A stretch of DNA of 64,000 nucleotides, from positions 38,398,201 to 38,462,200 of the forward strand of contig OY821771.1 in assembly GCA_963682175.1 (NCBI GenBank). The letters are read 5' to 3'. Positions within the stretch are counted from its first letter, which is position 1; every line of letters begins with the position of its first letter. Positions 11,103 through 23,114 of this stretch are shown here, piece after piece. The position numbers were made by a program, and so were the translations under genes. The stretch is from Triglochin maritima. Lineage: Eukaryota > Streptophyta > Magnoliopsida > Alismatales > Juncaginaceae. Under the pieces are notes generated by a model. The model saw nothing but the letters and a program-made list of their open reading frames with translations, was not told the origin of the DNA and made no database searches.

Positions 11103-13570
11103 ATGGTGGAATATGTGAGAAACTTTCGGGTGGAGAAATTCATCGAAAAAATGGAACTTTTCCACCTGGCAGAGGAGGGTCCGTGCATTGATGTTGCAAA
11201 TGGATGAGGTCTTGAATACTTTCGATGGTGTAGAGAAGAAGCCGTCGAAGATGACCGATGAGAAGTGGGAGATGTTGAATCTCCGGGCGATACAGATCAT
11301 CAAATTGTGCATTTTCGATGATATTCTCTTCGAAGAATCAGCGGTGACAACGGTTGAATATTGGAAACTTCTGGAGGAGAGGTTTATGAAGAAAAGTTTC
11401 AACAACAAATTGAATGTGAAGTGTCAGCTATACACGCTTCGAATGAGGGAGAACACACTACTTGTTGATCATCTATCAATGTTCAACAAGTTGATTGCAG
11501 ATTTGATGCAGCAGGGTGTCAAGTTGGAAGATAAAGACTATCCGAGTTGGGGAGCGAATGGTTACCAACTATCCGAGTATTCGATTCGAAAAATTCCTAT
11601 TTAGTTGGTATTTGGTAAGGTCCATGTTACCAATTAAATTTCGGATACGGATTTGGTTTTAAAAATTACCAATTAGTAATCGGATACAAGGTGTTTAAAA
11701 TTCGAATTATCCTAATTATTCGGATACATGACCACATGCACACATTAATATTCGAAAATTTTGATTCGAAAATTTTGATTACAATATAGATATCTATTCA
11801 AGTTCGGATAGTATCTGAATTCCAATTAGTATTCGAATGAATATTCGAATTCAGATAGTTCTACTGATTTCGGATTCGAATTCGGATATACTAGGTATCT
11901 AAGTCAAATTATCCGAGTTGCACCCTTAGCTGGAGGAGGTCAAGAGCAAGTTGATCTGTTTTGATGCAAGGAAGAATTCTGGTAGTAGCTCTTCCAACAA
12001 GGGTGAAGGAATGATCGTCGCATCAAATGGAAGGGGCAGGACGGGTAACAAAGGTGGAAGCAACAGGGGCATGTCAAAATTAAAGGGGAGAACATTTGAA
12101 TGTTTCTTCTGTAAGAAGACAAGTCACATGAAGCATGACTGTAGAGCCTTCAAGGAGGTGCAACAGAAGGGTAAAACCATGGGGTTTGATTCTACCAGCA
12201 TGGTGGAGGAGCGAGACGTTGTAGACATCCTGACAGTTTGCACTACATGTATCAATAAATCCTCGACGGGGTGAATTTTAGATATAGGAGCATCATACCA
12301 TATGTGCCCGGTTAGATAGTGGTTTACATCGTATGAACCACTGAAAGAAGCGATCGTTGTTATGGGCAACGATGCATCATGCACTACTGTCAGAATTGGT
12401 TCCATACAGTTCAAGATGTTCGATGAGTGTATTTGAACGCTGACGGGTGTGCGTCACGTTCTGGAGTTGAAGAAGAACCTGATATCTGTAGGAGAGCGTA
12501 ATACTCTCGGGTGGAGATGGTCCGGGGTGGACGAAAAAGCCAAGGTTACTCATGGAGAGATGACAGTGATAAAGGGAACCAAGGTGGGCAACTTGTATTG
12601 GATGCAGGGAAACACAGTAGCAGGAAGGGGTGCAACAAGTATTGCACAAGATGAAGACAACACCACACTTTGGGATATGAGGCTCGGACATATGTTGAAA
12701 AAGGGTTTGTGTGAGTTACACAAACAAGGATTGCTGAAGGGTGTTAAGTGTTGCGAATTGGATTTTTGCAAATATTGTGTCTTCGGTTAACAACACATGA
12801 TTCGATTCAAGACGACTATCCACAAGACGAAAGGAATATCGGAGTATGTGCACTCAGACGTCTGGGGACCGACGTCGGTTTGGTCAAAAGGTGGAGCCAA
12901 ATATTTCGTCACATTTATCGATGACTTCTCAAAGAAGGTATCAGTTTACTTTCAAAAAATAAATTTGATGTTTTAGAGAATTTTAAAGCATGGAAGACCC
13001 AAGTAGAGAAGAGTACTGGTAAATTTGTTATACTTGATGACAGATAATGGAGGTGAGTACACTTCAAAGGAGTTCACAAGTTTCTGTGAAGATGAAGGCG
13101 TCACGAGGTATTTCACTACACCGCGAAGTCTAGAACAGAATGACGTAGCTGAAAGGATGAACAAGACTTTGTGTGAATGGGCAAGAAACATGAGGCTTCA
13201 TTTGAATATATAAAAGGATTTCTGGGCAGAAGCAGTAGATCTTGTGTGCTATCTGGTAAATGTCTCACCGTCATCGACACTTGATTTGAAGACGTCTCAG
13301 GAAGTGTGGACGGGTGAGCCATTTGATTATTCAATGCTGAGGATATTTGGATGCAAAGCTTATGCGTTGGTTGGTCAAACACAACGTTTGAAGCTGGATT
13401 CGAAATCAAAGGAATGTATTTGCCTTGGTTACGATAGGTCAGTGAAAGGATATAAGCTTTGGGATCCAGTTGGCAAGAAGGTGCTCTTGAGGAGTAATGT
13501 GGTATTTGATGAGACATGTTTACTCAAGAGTCTTGATGAGAAAGAGAAGCAAGAGGGTTCCGTGCAATAA
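11103..13570 (+). pseudogene. Copia gag-protease-integrase relic, truncated before RT
   Basis: Blocks in order on the plus strand: a Gag N-terminal part (a frameshift soon after the ATG at 11103, then RALMLQMDEVLNTF...); a zinc knuckle CFFCKKTSHMKHDC (12099-12140); the protease motif ILDIGASYHM near 12280; a pre-integrase Zn region (LWDMRLGH...CKYC, about 12665-12780); and an integrase core with HSDVWGP, DNGGEYTSKEF and AERMNKT (12840-13200) followed by its C-terminal part to 13570. Several stops and frameshifts interrupt it, and an A/T-rich insertion splits gag at about 11545-11930. RT, RNase H and the 3' LTR are missing; the homology stops where PPR sequence begins. Confidence 0.85.
11545..11930. 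mobile_element. A/T-rich insertion in gag, possibly a hAT-like MITE
   Basis: The gag frame is lost after LEDKD and resumes at LEEVKSKL. The intervening 390 bp is rich in TTCGGAT and ATTCGAA motifs, with inverted ends resembling GGGGAGCGAATGG and, read from the other side, AAGGGTGCAACTCGG. These resemble the subterminal structure of plant hAT-type MITEs. No convincing 8-bp duplication was found, and some gag sequence is deleted, so the class is a guess. Confidence 0.35.
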
Positions 13571-13845
13571 ATGCCTTTATCTCTCCGATGTCGTCAAAGA
13601 AATTCAAAGCGTTTTGCTCGTCCCCTTTCTGAGCATATCCTGAGATCACGGTGTTTCACGAGACCACATCTTTCTTTCGCATATGAAGGAACAACTCTAG
13701 AGCATCATCCATCCTTCCGCACTGAGCGTAGCCTGAAATCATCGTGTTCCAGCAAACGACATCCGGAACACCAACTCTGTCAAAAATCCTCTGGGCCTTC
13801 TCTATGTTCTCCCTCTACATGTACCCATTGAGCAACACCGTCTGC
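13571..13845 (-). pseudogene. Pentatricopeptide-repeat (PPR) protein fragment
   Basis: The minus strand reads as tandem PPR units: KAQRIFDRVGVPDVVCWNTM, ISGYAQCGRMDDALELF and NTVISGYAQKGDEQNALNFF. PPR proteins bind organellar RNA. The fragment holds about two and a half repeats and two in-frame stops (a TAG near 13815, and a TGA replacing the Trp of a VVSWN motif near 13663). One edge meets the copia integrase, the other a gypsy LTR starting at 13846. It is a relic of a host gene caught between two elements. Confidence 0.8.
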
Positions 13846-15210
13846 TGATTGAATCAGTTATAATAACCGCAAGTGCACGACCGCGTTGAAGCGGTGACAA
13901 ATACGGGTCGATCCACAGGGAGGTGTGTCGACGTTGGTTAGTTCAAAGGTGAGTGAGAAACAAGGTGGAGAAAAGATTGATTAAACTAACTAGACTAACT
14001 ACACTACACGAGTAAGCAACAAACAAGATGAAAGTGCGAGAAGAAATGAAATTAAGTGACTAATCGAAGAAGCTAGAAATCAGAAATGAAAATCCCCTAA
14101 GGGGTAGAGTGTGTGTACACATGAAATAAGTGGTGATAAATGCATTCAATAAGCACAAGTGTGAGTAGTGTTTGCTATGCATAAGAAGTACCTTATGGCA
14201 AGACCTATCATCCAAATCACTAACCCAAGTGATTAATATGAGCATCACAAGTTTATTATTAAGAAGTTAAACAAGCATGGAATGTACCTAAATATTATGG
14301 AAGAAACCAACAATTTAAATATTCTCTTTAGTTCAAACAAGCATACTAACATTTCTCACATACAATAATGTTTAGCATTCATTCCATCTACATAACATGT
14401 ATAAACATCTACTCCAACCCCAAAGGGGATGAAACTACTCACACATTATTAAACTAACATTCATACTAAGGAAAGAAAACATGCTAATTAATTCTAAGAA
14501 GACTAAAACAAACAAAGTTAACTAAGTATGCAAGAATGTAAAAGAGACAATATGAAGAAACTAACAAAACATCTTTTATTACTCACTCAATTACAAGTAG
14601 TCTCTCTCCACCAGAGTTTTGCTCCAAGGAATTACTCCTAGTAGAGATGATGACCACCAAGAGAGGAGATGTATACAAAGGAGGAGGAAGAGTTCTATTT
14701 ATAGCCATAGAAAAAGGTAATCTGGGACAATCCCCCGGTATGGGACTAAATGTATACCAAAAATAGACTAAATACAACCTCATACATGACCCGCCAAAGT
14801 CTTAACGGATCCAGAGCTTACCCGACCGCCAATTGGTGGTCTATGGGCTCTGGATCGAGTCTGGATTTTGGGTGTAGTTGTGTGGCTTGCTTTCTTCATG
14901 TGTGATGCATCCAAGTCGGTTGTTGGAGCTCAGGCCCGAATCTAATTGCAAAAATACTTTTTATGATGGTGTGAAATTTGTTGATTTGCTCATTGGTCAT
15001 TTGGGCTTACATCCGGGTCCTTCCCTCCTGCATCTCAGTCCCAGAGTCTTGCAACTCAGTCATTTTCCTTGCTTTTGAGTCTTTTTTGTGCATCTTCTCC
15101 TCAAACCTGCTTATTCCTAAAACTTGTACATTAAACTCGTTACGTAGCATTGTTTAGGTGAAAGATAACGGATATAAGACACAAATGTATGCATGATATG
15201 ATGTCAATCA
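13846..15210 (-). mobile_element. 3' LTR (LTR-A) of a minus-strand Athila-like gypsy element
   Basis: Read on the minus strand the LTR begins TGATTGACATCATATCATGC at 15210 and ends GATTCAATCA at 13846, with TGATTGA/TCAATCA termini. It contains the family hallmarks CGGGGGATTGTCCC-like (about 14730) and CTATAAATAGAAC (TATA, about 14697), and the end motif GTGCACTTGCGG. A purine tract lies directly before it (15225-15211), which identifies it as the 3' LTR. Two related LTRs lie at 18236-19255 and 21702-23114 in the opposite orientation. Confidence 0.8.
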
Positions 15211-16799
15211 AATACCCCCACACCTAACTTTTGCTAGTCCCGAGTAAAATAAAGAAAGAGAAAAATAAAGAAAAGTGAAACATGTGAAAAACAGGGAATC
15301 CTAACTCACTTTCGTAGGAATCACAGTTGCACTTAGCACGTGCAACAAGCCGTTAAACCTCCATGTTTCCAAGGAGGAGGAGTGTTGTCTCCTGAGGGTT
15401 TTCAATGGATATACCCACAAAATCCAAACATAGATGCATTATTCAACCTAGCACTCGACTCGATGGACTCATTTTGTCGATAATTTGATACAGTAATTGT
15501 ACGAGCCACCTCTATATATGTAATAAATCCACACACCTAGCCTAATGAATCATTCGTGCAAGTTAATTAAGGACTTAAGTGAAAGACATGGACAACTTTA
15601 ACATCCTCAAGTGATACAAAGTGTAAAGTCCATTAAGGTTCATATTTGCATTACTTTTTTTCTTTTTCTAGTTGTGTGTGATTCTCCCAGGGTCAGGTTT
15701 CGTGCATCATTGCCTATGAGGACTTACACTATCACGTACACCTTTCCCCACATCTCAACATAGGGCAATCCCTACCACCTGTGTAACAAGAGTTCAGTCG
15801 GTGCATCCCAAGTCAGATGACTCAAAAGCACCAGACACAAAGTCCCCTAAAACCTAATTTCCCGAGTGATAGGAGTTGTGCGAGAAGAGAGAACACCAAC
15901 TCACTTATTTATTATCTACATATGAACCAAAACCCCTACACTTAATGTCTCACAACAGGAGTTAAATGGTCATTGACTACAACAAACTTCTTTATACTAA
16001 CAGACACGAATTATTCCACTCACTAGGTTCATGGTGGACTTCTTTAAATATTTGAGTACTGAAACCCTATGATTACTCTCCCCCGAGGGAAAACCGGGGT
16101 GCATCCTAACAACGAGATAAGACCTAAAGCCGATATACTAGATATCCTAATGCATCATGTTCAAGAGAATTTTGGGACCTTTCTTTTTTACTTTGCCTCT
16201 CAACAGTTTTGCACATGCCAAACACACGCAAAACCAACGAAACCTTTTCTTTCGCAAACACATGAAGATTTTGAAAAAAATGTGAAAATTTAAAGCGCTT
16301 GGAAAGCAAAAGAAGACAAGTCACCCAGGGATCATATCAAGCAGATATATCGATATTAAATGCAACACACTAACATGACCCTAACAACGCACACAAAAGA
16401 AAATGAAAGAATGTAAAAGAAAATGAGACAGACTCGACTATGTACACACGTAAAACACCCTCCACACCTACTTCATGCATTGTCCTCAATGAATGTGAGC
16501 ATGATACTTCATGGATATGTGCATGAAAAAGAAAATATCTCACCAATATGAAGCGCAAAGGGAAGTTCATGGTTATGTTGACAGACACAAATCCGAATTC
16601 CCTCAAAACCTGTGAGATGCTAAAGAAGGTATACAAATACGTGAAAGAAATGGGGCCCAAATACACAAGGGTTGGGGCCCACAACAATCAATGCTCACTG
16701 AAGGAGTCTTTTGACTCTTTTTTTCCTTTATACAAACATGAAAGCTCAACCATTCATGAAGGAACATGAATGGTTGAGTGTGAGAGAGGTTCATGAAGG
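15211..16799 (-). mobile_element. 3' internal non-coding part of the Athila-like element, with polypurine tract
   Basis: The minus strand carries AGGTGTGGGGGTATT at 15225-15211, directly before the LTR, as expected for the plus-strand priming tract. The remaining 1.6 kb between integrase and LTR has no supported open frame. Athila elements often carry an env-like frame here, and none is recognisable. Confidence 0.6.
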
Positions 16800-18235
16800 A
16801 ACATGACCTCCTCCACTTCAGCTGGTGCCCCCCCAGTAAGGTTTGAGGCGTTGTCCATTAACTTTGAACACGTCCACATTCCCTGGATTCAGGATGTCAA
16901 CTGCTCCATGAGAAAATACGGTTTGGACAATCAAAGGGCCAGACCAGCGACTACGGAGCTTACCCGCAAAGACATGAAGCCGGGAATTGTAGAGCAACAC
17001 TTTCTGCCCGGCCGAAAACACCTTTCGCATAATCATGTGATCGTGAAACATCTTGGCTCAGAACTTATGAATTTTGGCATTTTCATACGTATCATGGCGT
17101 AGCTCTTTCAATTCCACGCTGTCGAGTTTATGCTGCACCACTGCTTGATCAAGATCCATATTCAGGTTCTTCATCGCCCAGAAAGCACGATGCTCAAGCT
17201 CGACGGGTAGGTGGAAAGCCTTGCCGCACACTACCCGATATGGGGACATACCCAAATTGGTCTTATACGCGGTGCGGAAAGCCCACAACGTGTCATTCAA
17301 CTTAGTCGACCAATCCTTCCTCAAGGAATTATCCGTCTTCTCAAGGATTTGCTTTAATTGACGGTTAGAGACTTCGATCGGCCCACTAGTTTGTGGATGA
17401 TATGGGGTCGCAAGCTTGTGGGTGATTGAATATTTCCTCATAAACGCTTCAAAGGAGCAATTACAGAAGTGGGTACCCCTATCGCTGATTATGGTACGAG
17501 GTGTACCAAATCGCGCAAAAATGTCCTTTAAGAATTTGGTGACCACCTTGTTGTCATTGGTCATTGTGGGGATAGTCTCAACTGACTTAAACAAATAGTC
17601 AACGACCATCAGAACGTAAACATTCCCCAATGAATTTGCAAAATGACCCATAAAGTCGATGCCCCACACATCGAAGATGTCGACGACAAGGACATTTTGC
17701 AAATGCATCGTATCACGTCGACTAATCCTGCCAAGATGCTGACACCTATCACATTGCTTACGAAATTCGTAAGCATCTTTGAAAAGAGAAGGCCAGTAGA
17801 ATCCAGATTGGAGCACCTTGGCGGCAGTTTTCTTTGCTCCAAAGTGTCCTCCACACGCCTCAAAGTGGCAAAATTGGAGCAAACTTTGGAACTCATTATT
17901 TGGGACGTACTGCCTGAAAATTCGGTCAGAGAAGTATTTGAATAGGTAGGGGTCGTCCCAGTGAAAGAATCTGACATAAGATGTAAATTTGGTTTGGTCA
18001 GATTTTGACCACCCCACAGGAAGTTGCTCGGTCACGAGGTAGTTCACGATGTCGGCAAACCAAGGGTTTATCTTCGATCGTGAACAACTGTTTGTCAGGA
18101 AATTTGTCATTAATAATTTGGTCATGTGGGTTGGTCGTCGCAAGACGAGACAAGTGATCCACTACAACATTTTCACACCCTTTTTTGTCCCGAATCCCGA
18201 GATCGAAATTCTTGTAATAACAAGATCCATCTCAA
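16800..18235 (-). pseudogene. Athila-like gypsy integrase (with RNase H tail), degenerate
   Basis: The minus strand encodes the end of RNase H (WILLLQEF, then after a frameshift [16 protein letters not shown], about 18235-18150). The integrase follows: zinc region [15 protein letters not shown]...CDRCQ (about 17860-17745), the catalytic core with [15 protein letters not shown] and the Glu of SGPIEVSNR (17660-17345), and the C-terminal part [12 protein letters not shown]...[15 protein letters not shown] (17015-16824). An in-frame TGA at 17060-17058 splits the C-terminal domain. The product would join reverse-transcribed DNA to the chromosome; this copy cannot make it whole. Confidence 0.85.
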
Positions 18236-19255
18236 GAGTCAGGATTTTGGTCACTTTTGGTCCGGATCCGCTAAGATTTATGTGGGGGCGTGTATTAATG
18301 TGTATTTAGTCTATTTATGGTATTTGTTTAGTCCCATACCGGGGGATTGTCCCGGATTACCTTTTTCTATGACTATAAATAGAACTCTTCACCTTCTATT
18401 GTAATCACCCATTGCTTGGTGGCATTATCTCTACTTGGAGTAAGCCTTGGAGCAAAATCTCAAGGTGGAGAAGAATGATGCTAGTGATGTGAGTCATTTA
18501 ATAAAATAATTTTTCCATTGTTTTGTTCTTATGTTGTTTCTTTATGCATGCTTAACTTAGTTTTATTTCTTTGATTGTAGGCTAAAGTAGTTAGAATGTT
18601 TCCTTTCTTTTTAGTATAATTGTTAGAATAATGTGTAGTGAGTAGATCCATCCCCCTTTGGGGGTGGAGATGATGTTCATACATGCATTAAAGAATGAAT
18701 ATGAATGCTTTATATTTTGATTGTGTTGATAAATGTGAATGTATGCTTGCTTGTTAGAGTAGAATACTACACTTGATGGGGTTTGCCACACATCTTAGAC
18801 ACCTCCTATGCTTGTTTAGGTTCTGAAATAACCAGCTTGTATATATGAATGTTAATCAACTAGGTTAGTGAATGGATTGATAGATTTTGCCATAACCTTT
18901 TGACACTTCCTATGCATGAAAACACTACCTACATTTGTGCCTATAGAATGCATTCTTCACCATCTTTTTACATGTGTGCACACACTCCACCCCTAGGGAT
19001 CTTTCTCTTCTTGATTCCAGCATAGTTTTACATTCTTTTAGTTTTGATTCAAAGTAATCGTTAGTTGCTTTACTTTGCATTTTTCTTCTTAGTAGTTTAG
19101 TGTAGCGTAGATTAGTATAGACAAACTCTTCTCCCTCTTTGTTGCCACTTGATTTCTGAAAAAACCAGAGATTACTCTCCTCCCCGTGGATCGACCCGTA
19201 CTTGCCACCGCTTCAACGCAGCCGTGCACTTGAGGTATTTTAAAACGTTTAAACA
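18236..19255 (+). mobile_element. LTR-B, 5'-truncated LTR of the Athila-like family
   Basis: Plus-strand sequence parallels LTR-C at 21702-23114: GGTCACTTTTGG, CGGGGGATTGTCCCGG, ACTATAAATAGAACTCTTCACC, and near the end CTTGCCACCGCTTCAACGC and GTGCACTTG, ending TTTAAACA at 19255. The first several hundred bases of the LTR are missing and it abuts RNase H sequence at about 18235. Its right edge abuts LINE ORF1 sequence. Confidence 0.75.
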
Positions 19256-20816
19256 CCTCATGATCCCCTACTTTGTCCTTTGCACAAGAGAATTCCCTCT
19301 TCTCATTTGCCGAAGTGAAAGTAAAGCACTCAAACTCCTCCTTATTAGCTGGTCCCGAAATGGGTGTAACACTTTTCCCTCCCACTTCCACTTGCTTCTT
19401 TTGGCTCCCCATAGACTTCCTTCCTTTTGCACCCTTGCTGGAATTCGTTTTGGAGGAAGAAATTTCTTTGCCACATGGCGTGGCTTCATTGGTTCCCTCC
19501 ATGGAGCAAATAATTTTCTCATTTTGTTCATTTCCTCCCAAAGCCGTCACATCACATGAGCTCCCACATGGCCACTCCCCATGTGCTCCTCTTGCCACCT
19601 CAGCTGCACCAATATCCACCTCATCATCCCTTCCAACCTCTCTTCCCTTCTCTCCCTCACCACCAACCCCTTCCTTCTCAGCCTCCGCCTTTCCCACCCT
19701 CACCAAACCTTCTACGCTATCCCCACACCCACTCACGTCCCTCCCCCCACCCTCTCATCACGTCCTTCATGTTTCCCCCCTACCACGAGTGACCACCACC
19801 CATTTTTCAGCAACTTGTAGTTGGGGAACAAGCACCTTCGAAGGTAGCTTCCTTCATGGGCATTTATCCTCCTCGTGACCAAAATCAAGGCAATCCTTGC
19901 AATAGCCAGGACACCACTCATATTCCACGAGCACTCTATGTGTTGCACCTTCCTCCACTTGAACATCTACCCAACTAGGGTATGAGAAATCAAGACTTAC
20001 CTCAATGCACACCCGAGCAAAGCCAACCTCCGTCCATAAGCCGTGTTGTCATCCATGTAGAGTGGTCTCCCGAGGACACTTGCAATATTGCTCAATGTTC
20101 TTTGTGACCAGAATCAAAGGTCAAGCTCCAGCAAACGAACCCATATAGGAACCGTTGTGATATGTGCCTTCTCCAAGGTCATCTCCGGGAGCCATTCTTG
20201 AACCACAAGTGGAGCTCCTCTAACAAAATATGGCCCTCCTTGAAAGACTTTCGTCCTATCTTCTCCAAGAGAAAAACGAAATAGCAAAAACCCTTGTCCC
20301 CTCCTAATGACTTCCAAGCCTCCAACAAGAACCCATAGCTTTTGGAGGTGCTTCTCCAACGTTGGTAGATGAGGTTTGAACCCGATGAAATGACCTACCG
20401 AAACCGTATCCCATCTTTACAGCGCCTCCACTACTTCCAGCTTTGAGCAAACAACCACCTTCTCCCATCCTTTAACAACTGGTTGGATGAAGTCTAGAGG
20501 TTTGACCACTTCATTGGGGAGTTACAACACTCCCTAGAGGTGACGCAACAACAACCCTTCCAAGGCTACAAAAGAGCTTTGCTTTGAGACGAAATGGAGA
20601 TCCTTTGTGGTGCCACAATCTCCATCTTGTAGTTCCAAACGTGTAGAACTAGTCTTTGTCTCCATTTTGGTGAAAAAATAAAGAGATTTGGTGAAGAAAT
20701 GGGGTCAGAAACCCTAGAGAAGCCAAGGCTCCCCATGCACACCAGAAACTCTCTCTCCTCTCATTCTCACACACTCCCTCTCTCCCTCTCTTCTCCCCTT
20801 TCTCTAAGAATTCTTT
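19256..20816 (-). pseudogene. LINE (L1-type) 5' UTR and ORF1 fragment
   Basis: The minus strand from about 20816 has a GAGAGAGGGAG-rich leader, then an ATG at 20665 and an ORF1-like frame (METKTSSTRLELQDGDCG...). A DUF4283-like block follows (VIRRGQGFLLFRFSLGEDR, FQGGPYFVRGAPLVVQEWLP, VPIWVRLLELDL; 20359-20114). A zinc knuckle YCKDCLDFGHEEDKC lies at about 19895-19850, then a Lys/Gly/Ser-rich C-terminal part. Plant L1 ORF1 proteins bind element RNA. Stops and frameshifts break it, and ORF2 (endonuclease, RT) is absent because the sequence ends at LTR-B. A Pro-rich plus-strand frame across 19273-19878 is its shadow. Confidence 0.75.
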
Positions 20817-21701
20817 CTCGGTCACAGTGTAGTTCAATTGGGCATCATTGAGTGTTCTACTGGCATAGTAGATCACATGAGATAATTTGTCCAATCGTTG
20901 CCCAAGCACTACTCCCACAGAGAAGTCAGATGCATCACACATTAACTCGAAGGGTTCAGTCCACACTGATGACTTAATTATGGGAGATGAAGTTAGCTCT
21001 TTCTTCAATGTCAAAAAAGCATGGTGGCAATCTGATGTGAACTCAAAAATGGCATCCTTAGCCAACAAGGCAGTGAGAGGTCGAGCAATTTTGCTAAAAT
21101 CCCGAATGAACCGCCGATAGAATCCAGCATGCCCCAAAAAGGTGTGGATATCCTTCACATTACGTGGCGGTGGGAGATTAGCAATAAGACCCACTTTGGC
21201 AGGATCGACCTCAATTCCCCTACTTGAGACCCCATGTCCAAGTACAATCCCTCGCTTCACCATGAAGTGGCATTTCTCCCAATTGAGAGCGAGATTCTTC
21301 TCATGGCATCGCTTGAGGACAAGGCTCAAGTGACGAAGGCACTCATCAAAGGAAGCGCCAAATATGCAAAAGTCGTCCATGAAAATATCAAGGAAACGCA
21401 CTACCATATCGGAGAAGATGCTAATCATACACCTTTGGAACATTGCCGGCGCATTACATAACCTAAAGGGTATGTGACGGTAGGCAAACGTGCCAAAGGG
21501 ACAAGTAAATGTGGTTTTCTCTTGATAGTCAAGGGCGATGAGAATTTGGTTGTAACCAGAGTATCCATCAAGGAAACAATAATACTCATGTCCGACCAAC
21601 CTTTCCAACATCTGATCAATGAATGGCAAGGGAAATGATCTTTCCGCGTTGCCGCATTGAGCTTGCGATAATCAACGCAAACTCGCTAGCCAGTTTGTAG
21701 G
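20817..21701 (-). pseudogene. Athila-like reverse transcriptase and RNase H N-terminus
   Basis: The minus strand holds the RT core: VCVDYRKLNAATRKDHFPLP at the LTR-C junction, PFIDQMLERL, CFLDGYSGYNQI, PFGTFAYRHIPFRLCNAP, the catalytic FMDDF block (about 21376) and FLGHAGFYRRFIRDFSK. RNase H begins with FELMCDASDFSVG and ends at NYTVTEKEFLE, where LINE sequence starts. A TAG replaces the expected Trp just inside the LTR-C junction (about 21682), and a conserved Gly after PF is Arg. About 80 residues of RNase H are missing between this piece and 18235. Athila-type lineage is inferred from these motifs. Confidence 0.88.
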
Positions 21702-23114
21702 TGATTGACATCATTTCATGCTCATATTTGTATCTTATATCCATTATCTTTCACCTAAACAATGCTATGTCACGAGTTTTATGCTTAGTTTTCAGGAATA
21801 AATAGGTTTGAAGAGATGAAGCATAAAAGGACCCAAAAGTTGGGAAAAAGGACTGAATTGTGAGATCTAGGGACCAAGATGCAAGGAAGAAGGACCTGAA
21901 TGCAAGACCGAAGGACCTAAGAGCAAAACAGAATACTCCTCACCATCATGGGGAGTATTTTGGCAATTCTATTCGGGTCGGAGCTCCAACATGCAAAATA
22001 GATGCATCAAATACCAACAAAGGATTCCAGAAAAGCCCACAAGAAATTCCAGAGCGATCCGGACACTTTAGACCGCTAATTAGCTGTCCAAGACCGCTAA
22101 TTGGCGGTCACTTTTGGCCCAAATGCGCTCAAATTTCTCCTGGACTTGTATTAATGTTCGTTTAGGCTATTTTTGGTGTTTGTTTAGTCCCACATCGGGG
22201 GATTGTCCCGGTTTGCCTTTTTCCATGGCTATAAATAGAACTCTTCACCTTCCATTGTAATCACTCCATATTTTAAGTGGCTATTCTTCCTACTAGAAGT
22301 GAGGCCTTGAAGCACACACTAAAGTAGGAGGATGCTACTTTTAATGTGAGTCATTTTATCAATAAAGTTTTGTGTTTCTTTCATTGTTTGTTTTATGCTC
22401 CTTTTATTGTTTGTGCATGTTTTAGTTTAATCGTCTTTTAATTCTAGCTTAGTTTTAATATGTTTTTTTCCATAGTTTAATAATTAGTGTAATGTTTAGT
22501 GAGTAGTTCCATCCCCTTTGGGGGGGTGGAGTAGATGTACATACATGCATTAGAGAATGAGATGAATGCTTTAATTTCAATGTGTTGATTAAACATGAAT
22601 GTATGCTTTCTTGTTTAGGATAGATTTATAACTTGATGAGTTTTGCCAAAATGATTAGACACCTCTCATGCTTGTTTAGGTTCTGAAATAAACAACTTGC
22701 ATATGTAAATGTTAATCAACCAAGTTGGTGAATAGATTGATAGGTTTTGCCATAACATTTAGACACTTCCTATGCTTGATAAACACCACCTTCATGTGCT
22801 TAAAGAATGTATTCTACACCCACCTCTTTGCTTGTGTGCACTCACTCCACCCTTTAGGTGTTTTCCATTCCTGAAATTCCAGCACTTCTATTTTGTTCTT
22901 AGCTTAGTTTTTATTTGATCGTTTATTTCTTTGTTTCGCATTTCGTACTTCTTAGCGTAGTTTAGTGTAGAGTAGCGTAACCAACTCTCTTCTCCATTTT
23001 TTTCACCACTTGATTTCGTGCAAACAAGAGGCTGCTCACCTCCCTGAGGACGACCCGTACTTGCCACCGCTTCATCGCGGCCGTGCACTTGCGGTTTAAT
23101 TAAAACGTTCAACA
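21702..23114 (+). mobile_element. Solo LTR (LTR-C) inserted in the Athila-like RT gene
   Basis: The 1413-bp LTR starts TGATTGACATCATTTCATGC and ends AAAACGTTCAACA. It is flanked by the 5-bp duplication GTAGG (21697-21701 and 23115-23119). Removing it plus one GTAGG brings the two halves of the minus-strand RT frame together in phase. TATA-like CTATAAATAG lies at about 22230, and CGGGGGATTGTCCCGG just before it. Same family as LTR-A and opposite in orientation to the host element, so a family member inserted into a relative and then recombined to a solo LTR. Confidence 0.9.

Noticed and set aside
19273..19878. A 201-codon plus-strand open frame rich in Pro and Ser
   Set aside because: It is antisense to the LINE ORF1 fragment and its composition mirrors that low-complexity sequence; no domain is visible.
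18236..23114. LTR-B and LTR-C as the two LTRs of a plus-strand element around a LINE and RT
   Set aside because: The RT between them is on the minus strand and continues in frame across LTR-C, and LTR-C has its own GTAGG duplication.
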